Source: Trichobilharzia regenti (lineage: Eukaryota; Platyhelminthes; Trematoda; Strigeidida; Schistosomatidae). Taken from it: a stretch of DNA of 64,000 nt. Below are positions 54,865-64,000 of this stretch, piece after piece (position 1 is the first letter of the stretch; each line of letters begins with the position of its first letter). The stretch is taken from assembly GCA_944472135.2 (NCBI GenBank), contig OX235270.1, positions 53,325,267 to 53,389,266 on the forward strand. Direction: 5' to 3'. Under the pieces are notes generated by a model. The model saw only the letters and a program-made list of their open reading frames with translations, had not been told where the DNA came from and did no database searches. The position numbers and the translations under genes are program-made.

Positions 54865-57220
54865 TCACTGTTCTCATGTGAATTCGATTTTAAATAAATA
54901 AAGCCATCATAAAACAAACAAATCCAGTCTTCTTATGACTAAGTGACCGAGTATTTCAAGACTAAGTAAGACCTAAAAAAGGTGAAAGTATTGATCCTTT
55001 CTCTTTTATTCTCATTCTCCTTCTATCCCCTATGAAACACTATGTTATCCTAAACAGCTCCAATATATATTTTGATTTATTCAGGACTTCCTTTTTTTAA
55101 AAAGACTATTCACTCCTGGAAAGTGATCACATTTATTTTTTATTTGTCAGACTGTTATCTCCATAAAATTATTGAAATTATTTTGTAAACATGAGGGTTT
55201 GTTTGCTAATTTACAGGCTGCTGTCATTTTATATGTCCTCAGTTTGAGGTATCTTCTCCTAATAAATAGGCACAAACTGCACATGGAGTAACGCCTTTGG
55301 AAAAGCAAAAGTAATTTGTATGTAAGCAGAGAAGCCACTAAAGTTGGAATGCAGGATGAGGATTGTAAACCATAGGACAGACAATGGAAAACAAAGCATC
55401 CTTAATACATAAACGACGATATTATTCGCAAATACTGGATTCGATTTAAGATTTTTTTTTGTAATTTATCACAATAAACATGGAAACTATTCCTATCAGT
55501 GTCTTCCTCAATTTTAACCAGTCATACCTTATCATAGATAAATTTCATACCTGTTCCCCATTAAGACTTGTATCTTTCCGTTAGGTTATGGGAAACTGAT
55601 GCGTATAAGGCGCGCAAATTTCATAAAGATTTATGCCTATAATTTTATTGACCATCAGGAATTAGTTCCATCGCAACCATTTAATTTGTATGCTAAAGTG
55701 TTGAACAAATAAGCAAAAAAAAATTAAACTGAATGTAATTATTATATCAGGTAACTCAGGAGTAGACATACCATTCTCTCGCAACGGCAAATTTCTACAT
55801 TCGAATAAACCGACTATTAGTCGTTCTGTTGACGGGAAGTATGTGAGAGCAACGAATAGTTGGGGATAAGCGGTAGCCTATTTATATACACAGAAATGTC
55901 AAAGGGTTAATATAAGTTACAATTACATTTACTAAAGGGAGAAAAACTGATTAGTGGCGGATGAAACATTTTGTCTCATATTAAAATCACAACTCTTGAG
56001 ATTAAAATAAATTTTTTGCTGTCGAATTTTAAGCACAAATTTGAAAGTGAGGTGTAATTGTTTCAGAAAGAAACTTGCATACACCATAAGTAATTTTTTT
56101 CGGACAACTTACATAATCATAGTATGCATTTATTTACGTTGACATGGTAACCTACTGTAAACTATAAAGTAAATTTAGCTTACAGCTAGATGTTCAATTT
56201 GACAGGCAAAATAAAATTACCGCGATTGCAACAGACGGTAGAGATATGAAAAAACTCGATGCTACCTTCAATTCATACAGATCACAGTAAAGTTGCAGCA
56301 TTCACTTAAGAAATACCATAAAGAGAAAGATATTTCCCTAAGACAATCCTAAATAATCAGACTGTTGACCTATAAATATTCATCGAGCACTTTAAGTGTT
56401 AAGATGAAGTGATTTGATTGATTTCAAGTTAGAGCGCATAAGTTAGAAAACCATTGAACAACAGACAGCACTTGATAGTGATTTCATCCTACTTGGGTAG
56501 TCTTTAGTTGTGCTCATCCATAGCCTCAGCTATGAGGTGAGCAAGCTGACCGGATTCAAATCGCCTATGACTTCTTAATTCTGCCAGTTCACGATCTATG
56601 GTGTGGTTGGGGGCACGATTAAGTACTTATGAAAAACCCTCACTTAGGAGGAAACAGCTACTCAGTACTGGTTGATTCTCAAAGTTACACTGACTGATTT
56701 CAGTTCATGATACAACTTTTTCCCGGTAGATCTCCATAGTGAATTATCATGTTCACAAGTGGTGAATGAAATAAACACTTTCCAAAATAATAAATAATAA
56801 AGTCAACAGAGTCCTCTAATTTTATTGAAAACCCTAATGAGATAATAAATCTGTAAGTATTGACAAGACGTGATGAATATGTAATTACATTCGGTGAATG
56901 GGAATAAATGTCCGGATGTTCAGAAATACAAAAACCATTGTCACAGAAAGGATAGTGGAAATTATTTCTTTTAGTGCAGTCAGTTATTTATCTTATTCCT
57001 CAAAGACAAAATATTCAATTTAGAAATGATCTGTATCGAAATCAAAACTTAAAAGTCACGTACCGAAAACGGAAGACTCGAACGAATACAAAATTCATCT
57101 TTCTGACTTCAAAATTGTTTCCGAATGAATACATATTAAACTATTTGGAATATCGAAAAGTAAATTTGTTGAATCAAGCCTTTTATTTCTAATTTCTAAG
57201 CAAAATGTATCTACAACAGA
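54865..57220. other. No recognisable gene
   Basis: AT-rich sequence upstream (minus-strand sense) of the C2 exon. I searched it for a phase-1 exon completing the C2 domain and found none with an open frame. An open frame at 56974-57192 has no known domain. Confidence 0.45.
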
Positions 57221-57421
57221 ATCATTTACTCTCGTAACTTTATTAATCATTTACGACCAAATGACTTTCAAATTCCAAAGAAACCAAGGAGGAAACATCG
57301 TAGTGGTTGGCAGAGAGCTCTCAAACGTACACCAATACACTTAACTACGGTCCCCGTCATAATGAACACAAGCTGTCGCTCTCTGCCAAACAAGATAATG
57401 TACCTAAAATCCCTGATGTAA

Positions 57422-58839
57422 ACTGATACGTATCATAACACCGCCATAATCATATTACAAGAAACGTGGTTGCATGAACTGTATGATGACAACCTTATCT
57501 CACTAAAGGACTTTATTTTATTTCGTCAAGACCGTCAATGTTGTAATAAGAAAAATGGTGGTGGCGTTGCAACTTTTATTCACTCCAAACGGTCTGTCTC
57601 AAATGACGTCTACTTCACCTTCTCAAATAACTTCATTGACTGTATTACTGTCAAATTTCGCCCCAAACATCTCCCCAAATATAAAGAAATCTATATTACA
57701 AACATGTACATTTCTCCTAGCTGCTCTCCGTCTGATCTATCTAATTTTGCTGATGAATTCACCATGTTTGCTGCTGCCAACTTCGACAACTCTCTATCCG
57801 TTATTACTGGAGACTTCAACACCTCAGATTGCTCCTTTCTTGAGGCTCTTGGTAACACAAACATAGTCAAATTTCCCACTCGACTTTACAAAACACTCGA
57901 TCTAGTTTTTACTAATGACGAAGGAGTATATGAAACACGTAGACGCTCACCGATACTTAACGCCAATCATTGCATTGTCCGCGTTTTGCCAAAAATATAC
58001 AGCAAAACACATATTAAAATCTTCTCACACCTGTCCATGAAAGCACAACAAAGATGCTACACATCTGACAACCTACTCAATCTAAGATGCATGTTAAAAG
58101 ATACTAACTGGGATCTATTCTATGAAAGTACATTAGATGACTCAATCACCAATACAATCGATTATCTAAAGTTCTGCCTCGACAGATGCTGTCCCAAACA
58201 AACACTGTTCAAACGCCTCGACCGCTTCTCGTCTCCTCACCTCAAACAACTTCACAGGCAAAAAGAAATGTTATATAAATGCAAAGACAAGCTAGGACTT
58301 AAAAAGATTAATGCTCAAATCAAATCTGAAATCAAAAATCTTAATGCTATCTATAACCAAACACTTTTATCATGCAAATCTCCTATCAGCATGTGGAAAT
58401 TTTTCAATGAAATTACTGGCAATAGTAAGCGATGCAATGTTTTTCCCTCTTGTGATGTTAATGCACTTAATCAGTCTTTTATACGCTCTCCTTCTACTAT
58501 AACCACTTCTAACGTTACTAATCTTGTAGCTGATAACTTCCAGGACTTTAGTACTCTCGATGTTTTGAAATGTCTTAAAACTCTTAAGCCCTCATGTAGT
58601 CTTGGTCCTAATGGTATACCGGCATATGTTCTAAAACAATGCGCAGATGCTTTATGTTCTCCTCTAACTAACAACCTAAATGCTTCTTTCTCCGGAAAAG
58701 TTGTACCCGTTACATGGAAAGACATTAAAATAGTCCCTGTCCCTAAACCTGGCAATAGCAAGAACGTAAAGTTCAGACCCATTGCCATCACTTCCCTGTT
58801 TCTAAAGCTTATGGAAAATCTAGAACTTCATAAACTCGA
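57422..58839 (+). pseudogene. CR1-like endonuclease and N-terminal reverse transcriptase part
   Basis: The frame is open from 57422 and contains ILQETWL (the catalytic Glu region), KNGGGVATFIHSK, ITGDFNTSD (Asp/Asn metal site), LDLVFTND and NANHCIV, where the usual S-D-H motif has N in place of D. The endonuclease is therefore likely inactive. The linker and the reverse transcriptase start follow (GPNGIPAYVLKQC, VKFRPIAITSLFLKLME). Coding sequence ends at the RTE insertion; the last codons of the open frame (after 58839) read into the RTE and are not natural. Confidence 0.85.
58832..58839 (+). repeat. 8-bp target-site duplication, left copy (RTE in CR1)
   Basis: aaactcga, repeated at 61829-61836. 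The uninterrupted CR1 copy (near 40897) has it once. Confidence 0.85.
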
Positions 58840-61828
58840 TTATTATTATTGCTCCCTTGGGTTCCTAGTGGAACATAGGGCTTCAACTGCACGTCTCCAT
58901 TTGCTTCTGTCTTCTGCTGTACTTTTCACCTGCATCCATGTTAGTCCATACTCTTTCAACTCCTCTTCACACGATCTCCTCCATGTCACCCTTGGCTGAC
59001 GTCCCACACGCCGCTTCCCTTTCGGGTTCCACTCGAGGGCTTGACGCGCGATGTCACCCAGCGGTCTCCTCAGCGAGTGTCCGATCCATCTCCACTTTCT
59101 CCTGCATATTTGTTGGTGGCGATTGCTTCTTGCTTTGTTTGTTCCCATAATTCCTTGTTGGTGATTCTTTCCGGCCATCTGATCTTCAGTATTGAGCGAA
59201 GACAGTTGTTAATAAAGGTCTGCAGCCTTTTGGAAATATTCTTTGTGACCCGCCAAGTTTCTGATCCGTATAGAAGAACTGACTTTACGTTTGTATTGAA
59301 AATCCGAATTTTGTTGGTGATGCTGAGTGACGAAGATTTCCAGATTGATTTCAGGCTGATGAATGTGTTTCTCGCCTTCCCGATTCTCGATTTGACATCC
59401 TCGTCCGTTCCCCTCCTGTAGTTGAGACAATGCTCGCTAGAAAAGTGAATGAAGTAACCTCTTTCAAATCCCTCCCGTTGATGGTGATTGACGTTGGATG
59501 CTGTTGCTGTTGTTGGTTGGTTATTTTCATAACCTCCGTCTTGTCTATGTTCACCTGGAGTCCTGTCTTCGCCGGCTGCTTCTTCGACCAGTTTGTCGGT
59601 TTTCGCTTGTAAGTCTTCGATTTTGTGTGACATCAAACATAAATCATCCACGCGCGAAATCCAGGTCTTCTAGGTTCTTCACGTCGGTCCAGGATATTCC
59701 TGTCTTCTCGTTTCCCACTGTCTGACGCATAATCCAGTCAGTCCACCACAATTAGGAATATCATTGGTGATAATAAGCACCCTTGTCTGACTCCTGTGTT
59801 TACTCCAAACGCCTCGCTGAGTTTTCCGTTGTGGATCACTTGGCAGGTGCCGTTGTCGTACAGCTGTTGAATAAGGTTGATGAATATTTGGGGTACGCCA
59901 TAGTACTCGAGTAATTTCCAAATTACTTCACAGTCAACGCTGTCGAAGGCCTTCTCAAAGTCTATAAAGTTGAGGTAGAGGTTTGATTGCCATTCCATGC
60001 TTTGTTCGATGATGATGCGTAGAGTTGCAATTTGGTCAGTACATGATTTGCCTTTCCTGAATCCAGCTTGTTCTGGTCGGAGTTCTGTCTCCAGTGCGTC
60101 CTTTAATCTCTCCAGGATGATGCGACTCAGGATTTTACTTGGCGTCGATAGGAGCATGATTCCTCGCCAGTTCTTGCAGAGTGAGGCGTAAGTCGCCCTT
60201 CTTTGGTAGTTTCACGAGGTAACCTTTCCTCCAGTCAGTAGGCACCTTTCCCTCCTTCCAGACCTTTTGCAATAATGGAGTCAGCATGTCTGCTGTAGTC
60301 TCTGGGTCTGCTTTCAGTGCTTCAGGGGGTATTCCATCTGGTCCGGCTGTTTTTCCAGCTTTCAGAAGTTTGATTGCGTTCAAGACTTCAGCTCTCGTTG
60401 GAGGATTGGTGTCAACTTGCAGTTGTGTGCGCGCTGTTGTTGGTATTTCTGGACGGGTTGCAGGTGATGGTCGGTTCAAGAGTCCTTTGAAGTGATCCGC
60501 CCATTGTTTAATCTGTTTTTCTTCCTTGGTAATTGGGTTCCCTTGGCTGTCTTTTATAGGTTTCGCTTGTGTTGGTCTCTTCCCGGATAGAGATTTGGTT
60601 ATCTGATATAGTGTCCTCAGGTCCCTTTTGCCTGCTGCCTTTTCAGCTTCAGTAGCTAGATTGTCGTAGAATCGTCTTTTGTCCTTCCTAGCACTTTTCT
60701 TCACTTCTTTGTCCAATGCTTTGTAAGTTGAGCTCAGCGTCTCCTTCTCCTGTCCGTCCTTGCATTGAATCATTTTCTCTTTCACCATTCTCCTCTCTTC
60801 TATTAATTTCCAAGTGTCCGTTGAGAGCCATTCCTTGTCTTGTCTCTTCTTTCTTCCTAGAACCGTTGAACACGTTTCGTTGAGAATCGCCTTCAGAGAC
60901 TTCCAATGTTCTTCCACGCATGATTCTTCAGTGCTGTCGCGTAGTGTTTCCTGCTTTGCTCTGACAGTTGCAGTGAAGGTGTCTTTTGTGGTTGTGTCCT
61001 TCAGTAATTGAGTGTTGAACTTGCATTGTGGCCTATCCCCAGCTATCCTCGAGGCTTTTAGTTTCACCTTGAAAGTCCCTTGTACTAGATAGTGGTCTGA
61101 ACCCACATCTGCTCCTCTCCTTGACCTTGTGTCCAGTAGGCTCCGTCTCCACTTTCTTGAAATTGAGATGAAGTCTATTTGATTCTTGGTGTTTCCATCT
61201 GGTGAAATCCATGTCGTCTTGTGTATATCCTTGTGTTTGAACACACTACCGCCAATCACCAAATCATTGAAGGCGCAGAAGTCTGAGAAGAGTTCACCAT
61301 TGTCGTTCATTTCACCGAGGGCCTCACGACCCATGGTGAGTTCTCTTCCTGTGTTGTCTCCCTCCAGCTTCGCATTCATGTCGCCCATCAGGATTTTGAT
61401 ATCGCCATTTGGGACGTTGTCCATTATTGCTTGTAGTTGTCTGTAGAACGCCTCCTTCTTCTCTTGTTCTGAGACGTTTGTAGGCGCATAACATTGAATG
61501 ACTGTAACTTTCCTTCCTTTTGAGTTGAACCTGGCTGTCATTATCCTGGAGGAGATTGGTTCCCACTGCATGAGAGCTTTGGTTGCTGTTGGTGACATCA
61601 TGATGGCCACTCCCTCGGTGTGCTCATGGTTGTCCTCTAGGTGGCCGGAATAGATTACTGTCTCTCCAGTAGGTAGTTGGCACCTTCCAGTTCCGTTCCA
61701 TCTGCCCTCGCAGATTCCCAACACTTCTATTCTGTACCTTCTCATTTCAGCGGCTATCTGGGCAGCCTTTCCAGTTTCGTACACCGTGCGAACATTCCAG
61801 GTACCGATCCTTACTTTTGCTTTCATCA
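58840..61828 (-). mobile_element. RTE-clade LINE inserted in the CR1-like LINE
   Basis: A 2989-bp minus-strand insertion, beginning at its own start-codon region (61826) and ending in a short (AAT)n tail at 58840-58850. It is flanked by a clean 8-bp duplication, so the insertion is young, yet the coding sequence is frameshifted in at least three places. It is related to the intact copy at 24718-27760 but belongs to a distinct subfamily together with 4234-5272. Confidence 0.9.
58846..61826 (-). pseudogene. RTE endonuclease/reverse transcriptase, frameshifted
   Basis: The first 564 codons (61829-60135) are open: IGTWNVRT, ICEGRWNG, QCYAPTN, LMGDMNAKLE, KNQIDFIS and SDHYLVQG show a complete endonuclease, followed by the linker and TAGPDGIP. 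A shift near 60157 moves the frame to RIILERLKDALETELRPEQA, FIDFEKAFDSVDCEV and GVRQGCLLSP (to 59738). A small duplication (cagtcagtcc near 59737-59746) shifts it again. The catalytic FADD site (about 59640-59660) carries a 4-nt insertion giving a premature stop in the natural frame. A last shift near 59420 precedes the C-terminal block (LLYGSETWRV, WRWIGHSLRR, VTWRRSCEEE). The endonuclease alone could still be produced. Confidence 0.9.
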
Positions 61829-61836
61829 AAACTCGA
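61829..61836 (+). repeat. 8-bp target-site duplication, right copy (RTE in CR1)
   Basis: aaactcga, matching 58832-58839. CR1 coding sequence resumes here. Confidence 0.85.
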
Positions 61837-63011
61837 ACCCTCCCTTAAAAGCTTCGAAGACCCCAAACAATTTGCCTACAGACAGGGTAGGAGTACTTTA
61901 GACGCTGCAGCTGTCTTAGACAACAGTATCGTCTCATCATTAGATAAAGGTGCCAAATACGTCCGCTGCACGTTTCTCGACTTCATTTCTGCTTTTGACT
62001 CTGTACCTAGATGTCTCTTGCTAAATAATAAGCTGTCCATGACACAAACTGAGTCCTGGGTCACAAACTGGTTGCATTCCTACTTTTCAAACAGAATGCA
62101 GTATACCGTATACAAAGGTAAATCCTCTTCTGCTGTGCTCACTGAAGCTGGTGTCCCCCAAGGTGCTGTACTCTCCCCACTTCCCTTTTCTTTTTTCTAC
62201 ATGACTTACCATCTCCAAATGCCACTAATTTTGTTAAACATGCTGACAACCTGACTGTTTCTTTGCCTGTCAAATGTCAAAGTGACTGCTCTAAACTAAA
62301 TGGGTTTTTATCAGAAATCAGCCAATGGTCAAAGGGAAACGGTCTTACCTTAACTCCCCCCCCAAATCCCAAACAGTCAATTTCACCTTTAGGCATAAAT
62401 CTGACCTAAACAAACTGGTTAGCACTCACGAGGTGTGCAACATAGGTGGCACTGAAACAGAAACCAAGTCGGAAATTAAATACCTAGGCGTCACTCTATC
62501 TTCTGATCTTTCCTGGTCGTCTCATATCTTGACGATTTCTAAGAAAATATTCCGTCTTACCTTCTAAATCAAGAAGTTAAGACTTTCTGGTGTAACCCAA
62601 CCCTTACTCCTACAATTCGTTAACTCCCGTATTCTGCCTAGTATTCTCTATTGTTCCCCCTTAGTTTTTCCTGGGCTACTGAAGAAAGACTATACCTTAT
62701 TACGCAGGATGTTAAAGGTTGTCAGCAGGGTAAGCCCCAGGGTGCCACTTAACTAGCTTGTTAATATTCTGGTGGACAGGCATATGGACTCATGTGAAAA
62801 ATGGGTGAAAACCATTTTATCTAACTCACAACACTCTCTACATTCACAACTCTCCCCATGTATCTCTTCAGGGAAAACCAGACGCCTATATAGGAAACTA
62901 TATGCCCGCACTAGTAAGTACAGAAACTCATCCATACCCTACCTAGCTCGTGTTCTGTGCGATAAAGAAAGCATTAGGCGTGAAACCTTTAACTTATTAA
63001 ATAGTCAGTAG
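61829..63011 (+). pseudogene. CR1-like reverse transcriptase, second part, frameshifted
   Basis: Continues from the RTE insertion: SLKSFEDPKQFAYRQGRSTL, then FLDFISAFDSVPR and VPQGAVLSPLPF. A frameshift follows, the HADN in place of YADD (near 62240), the shift at the C-run (62358) and a further stop near 62565. A C-terminal open part is at 62772-63011. All these defects coincide with those of the 40086-42077 copy, so they predate the separation of the two copies. Confidence 0.85.
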
Positions 63012-63352
63012 AACAAATGGATCTCGTCTTTCCAACTCATATCGTTTATAGGTACAACGTTTTCTCTCTACCTTTTATTTTGTTATGTGTTGTTTTGTTT
63101 CTCTCTTCCTTACGAACTCTACTTAAAACATTCTTGTTCGTTCTCTCACACTCTGTATATGTCGACCATTTTGCTATCGCTTACGCCAGTAATTATGCTA
63201 GTAGTATGTACTTTTCTAACACCTTCAAACTCTCTGTTTAAATTTTGGCTTTGCTACCGACATGCTAATATGTTGTTGTCAAAACTGACTGAGATAACCT
63301 TAATCTATGTAGAACTATATTTATTGTTAATGTACTAACTGGATGCAGTATT

Positions 63353-64000
63353 ATTGATATAAGAATATAACTTGTGCACTGTGGTAGAGTGTAATTCCAT
63401 TATGGGTAATTTTTGTTTGATAAAGTCTCACAGCGTTATACAGTAATGTTTACTGAAGACATTTCGAGCACAATTTATTGCTCATAATCATATCAAGGTA
63501 ATCACACGACTTCCTAAATTCATTTATATAGTCCCATTGTTTTTCTCTTGATTTTCACTTGATTTGATTGGTAATAGTATTTTCCATATTTCAGGTATGA
63601 GTGACGAGTCATTCCTATTGCATGTGTTGGGTGTAGACTCGGTGAACAAGGATTCAGTAATCAACCTCTCTCTCCACCTACCTAGATTACTTTTTAGAAT
63701 TTTAACCCTCTCCCACTCTATTATGTGGTTGTGTGTTAGCGCATGCATTGCAATTGCTGAGCTTTTTTCTAAATTACTTATCTTCTCGGGGTCAACCATT
63801 CTTATCTTAGCTAAATTTTTATGCTCTGACAATCTGACTACCCCTGACCTACTAGTTTGACCTATGTAGTTGACCTCACAGTCATTGCATGGTATTTTGT
63901 AAATAATATTATTTTGTCTAATTGGGTCAACTGGGTCCTTTAACCTACAGAGCTTGTCCCTGAGTGAGTTTGTAGGTTTAAAGGGACAAGCTCTGTAGGT
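63353..64000 (-). mobile_element. Penelope-like element (type A), runs off the window
   Basis: The coding part at 64000-63524 is followed by the 140-bp tail (63500-63353) that also occurs alone at 8874, 29147, 36785 and 54699. The tail end abuts the CR1 3' UTR (after GGATGCAGTATT), which is cut there relative to the other CR1 copy. This copy links the solo repeats to their parent PLE. Confidence 0.8.
63524..64000 (-). CDS. PLE GIY-YIG endonuclease (partial, runs off the edge)
   Basis: The minus-strand frame is open from the window edge (64000) to a stop at 63524, 158 codons. It reads FKPTNSLRDKLCRLKDPVDP, then NNIIYKIPCNDCEVNYIGQT and RLSEHKNLAKIRM, the GIY-YIG core with its paired Cys, then SAIAMHALTHNHIIEWERVK and WRERLITESLF. 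The His and Arg of the nuclease are present. The reverse transcriptase should lie to the right of the window. The first codons at the edge are part of an 18-bp foldback (63943-64000) and may not be natural coding sequence. No stop or frameshift is visible in this part. Confidence 0.8.
   Translation of the reverse strand, partial: TYRACPFKPTNSLRDKLCRLKDPVDPIRQNNIIYKIPCNDCEVNYIGQTSRSGVVRLSEHKNLAKIRMVDPEKISNLEKSSAIAMHALTHNHIIEWERVKILKSNLGRWRERLITESLFTESTPNTCNRNDSSLIPEIWKILLPIKSSENQEKNNGTI

Larger units (their letters stand above)
57230..63352 (+). mobile_element. CR1-like LINE interrupted by RTE and PLE insertions
   Basis: This is a longer copy of the element at 40082-42440. It retains most of an endonuclease. 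It is split at 58839/61829 by an RTE in opposite orientation, and its 3' UTR is cut at 63352 by a minus-strand PLE. The 5' limit near 57230 is uncertain. The two parts, taken together, follow the uninterrupted copy almost base for base from 58024 on. Confidence 0.85.

Noticed and set aside
56500..56620. B-box-like word GACCGGATTCAAATC suggesting another SINE
   Set aside because: No matching A box at a tRNA-like distance and no repeat partner in the window.
54400..57200. Candidate upstream exons of the C2 gene ending at CATACC or TTACC words (minus-strand donors)
   Set aside because: Each candidate I tested has a stop within a few codons in the required phase 1 frame.

Overview
The window looks like nuclear DNA of a blood fluke (genus Schistosoma; species not decidable from the sequence alone). 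It is AT-rich and intron-bearing. It carries a tRNA-promoter SINE with a hammerhead ribozyme of the Smα type, RTE-clade and CR1-like LINEs, and many Penelope-like elements (PLEs) with a C-terminal GIY-YIG endonuclease. Nearly every recognisable coding stretch belongs to a retroelement. No rRNA gene, CRISPR array or bacterial-style operon is present.

Layout. 1-2.7 kb: a PLE tail (+) interrupted by an inverted pair of Smα-like ribozyme SINEs, then a second PLE (-). 3-16 kb: a tRNA-derived SINE, a 5'-truncated RTE copy (4.2-5.3 kb), broken PLE pieces, a coding-free PLE foldback (11.6-12.4 kb), and a miniature RTE derivative (16 kb). 16-22.5 kb is mostly featureless AT-rich DNA. 22.6-23.7 kb: a PLE foldback. 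24.7-27.8 kb: an RTE LINE with an uninterrupted 989-codon ORF, the most intact mobile gene here. 28.7-37.5 kb: RTE fragments, a PLE with YVDD reverse transcriptase and GIY-YIG (31.6-33.6 kb), a decayed near-full-length RTE (33.8-36.7 kb), and a small terminal-inverted-repeat element (37.25-37.49 kb). 40.1-42.4 kb: a broken CR1-like LINE. 45.0-47.8 kb: a young PLE with a 561-codon ORF, 563-bp inverted arms and a 12-bp target-site duplication. 57.2-64 kb: a nested stack in which a second, nearly identical CR1-like LINE is split by an RTE (8-bp duplication) and its 3' UTR is entered by a PLE that runs off the window.

One host gene is supported. On the minus strand, exons at 54364-54191 and 52728-52598 join in phase 1 across a 1.46-kb intron. 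They encode the end of a C2 domain of synaptotagmin type, finishing with a stop. Upstream exons were not found and probably lie beyond the window.

The recurring theme is self-cleaving-RNA-like structure tied to retroelements: hammerheads in the Smα-like pair, hammerhead-like motifs at the ends of at least three PLE types, and hammerhead-like motifs on both sides of the intact RTE. The second theme is shared damage: two RTE copies carry the same frame-breaking insertion in the catalytic FADD motif, and two CR1-like copies carry the same frameshifts and a changed YADD motif. This suggests spread of defective copies in trans or by duplication. Coordinates of degraded elements are approximate.
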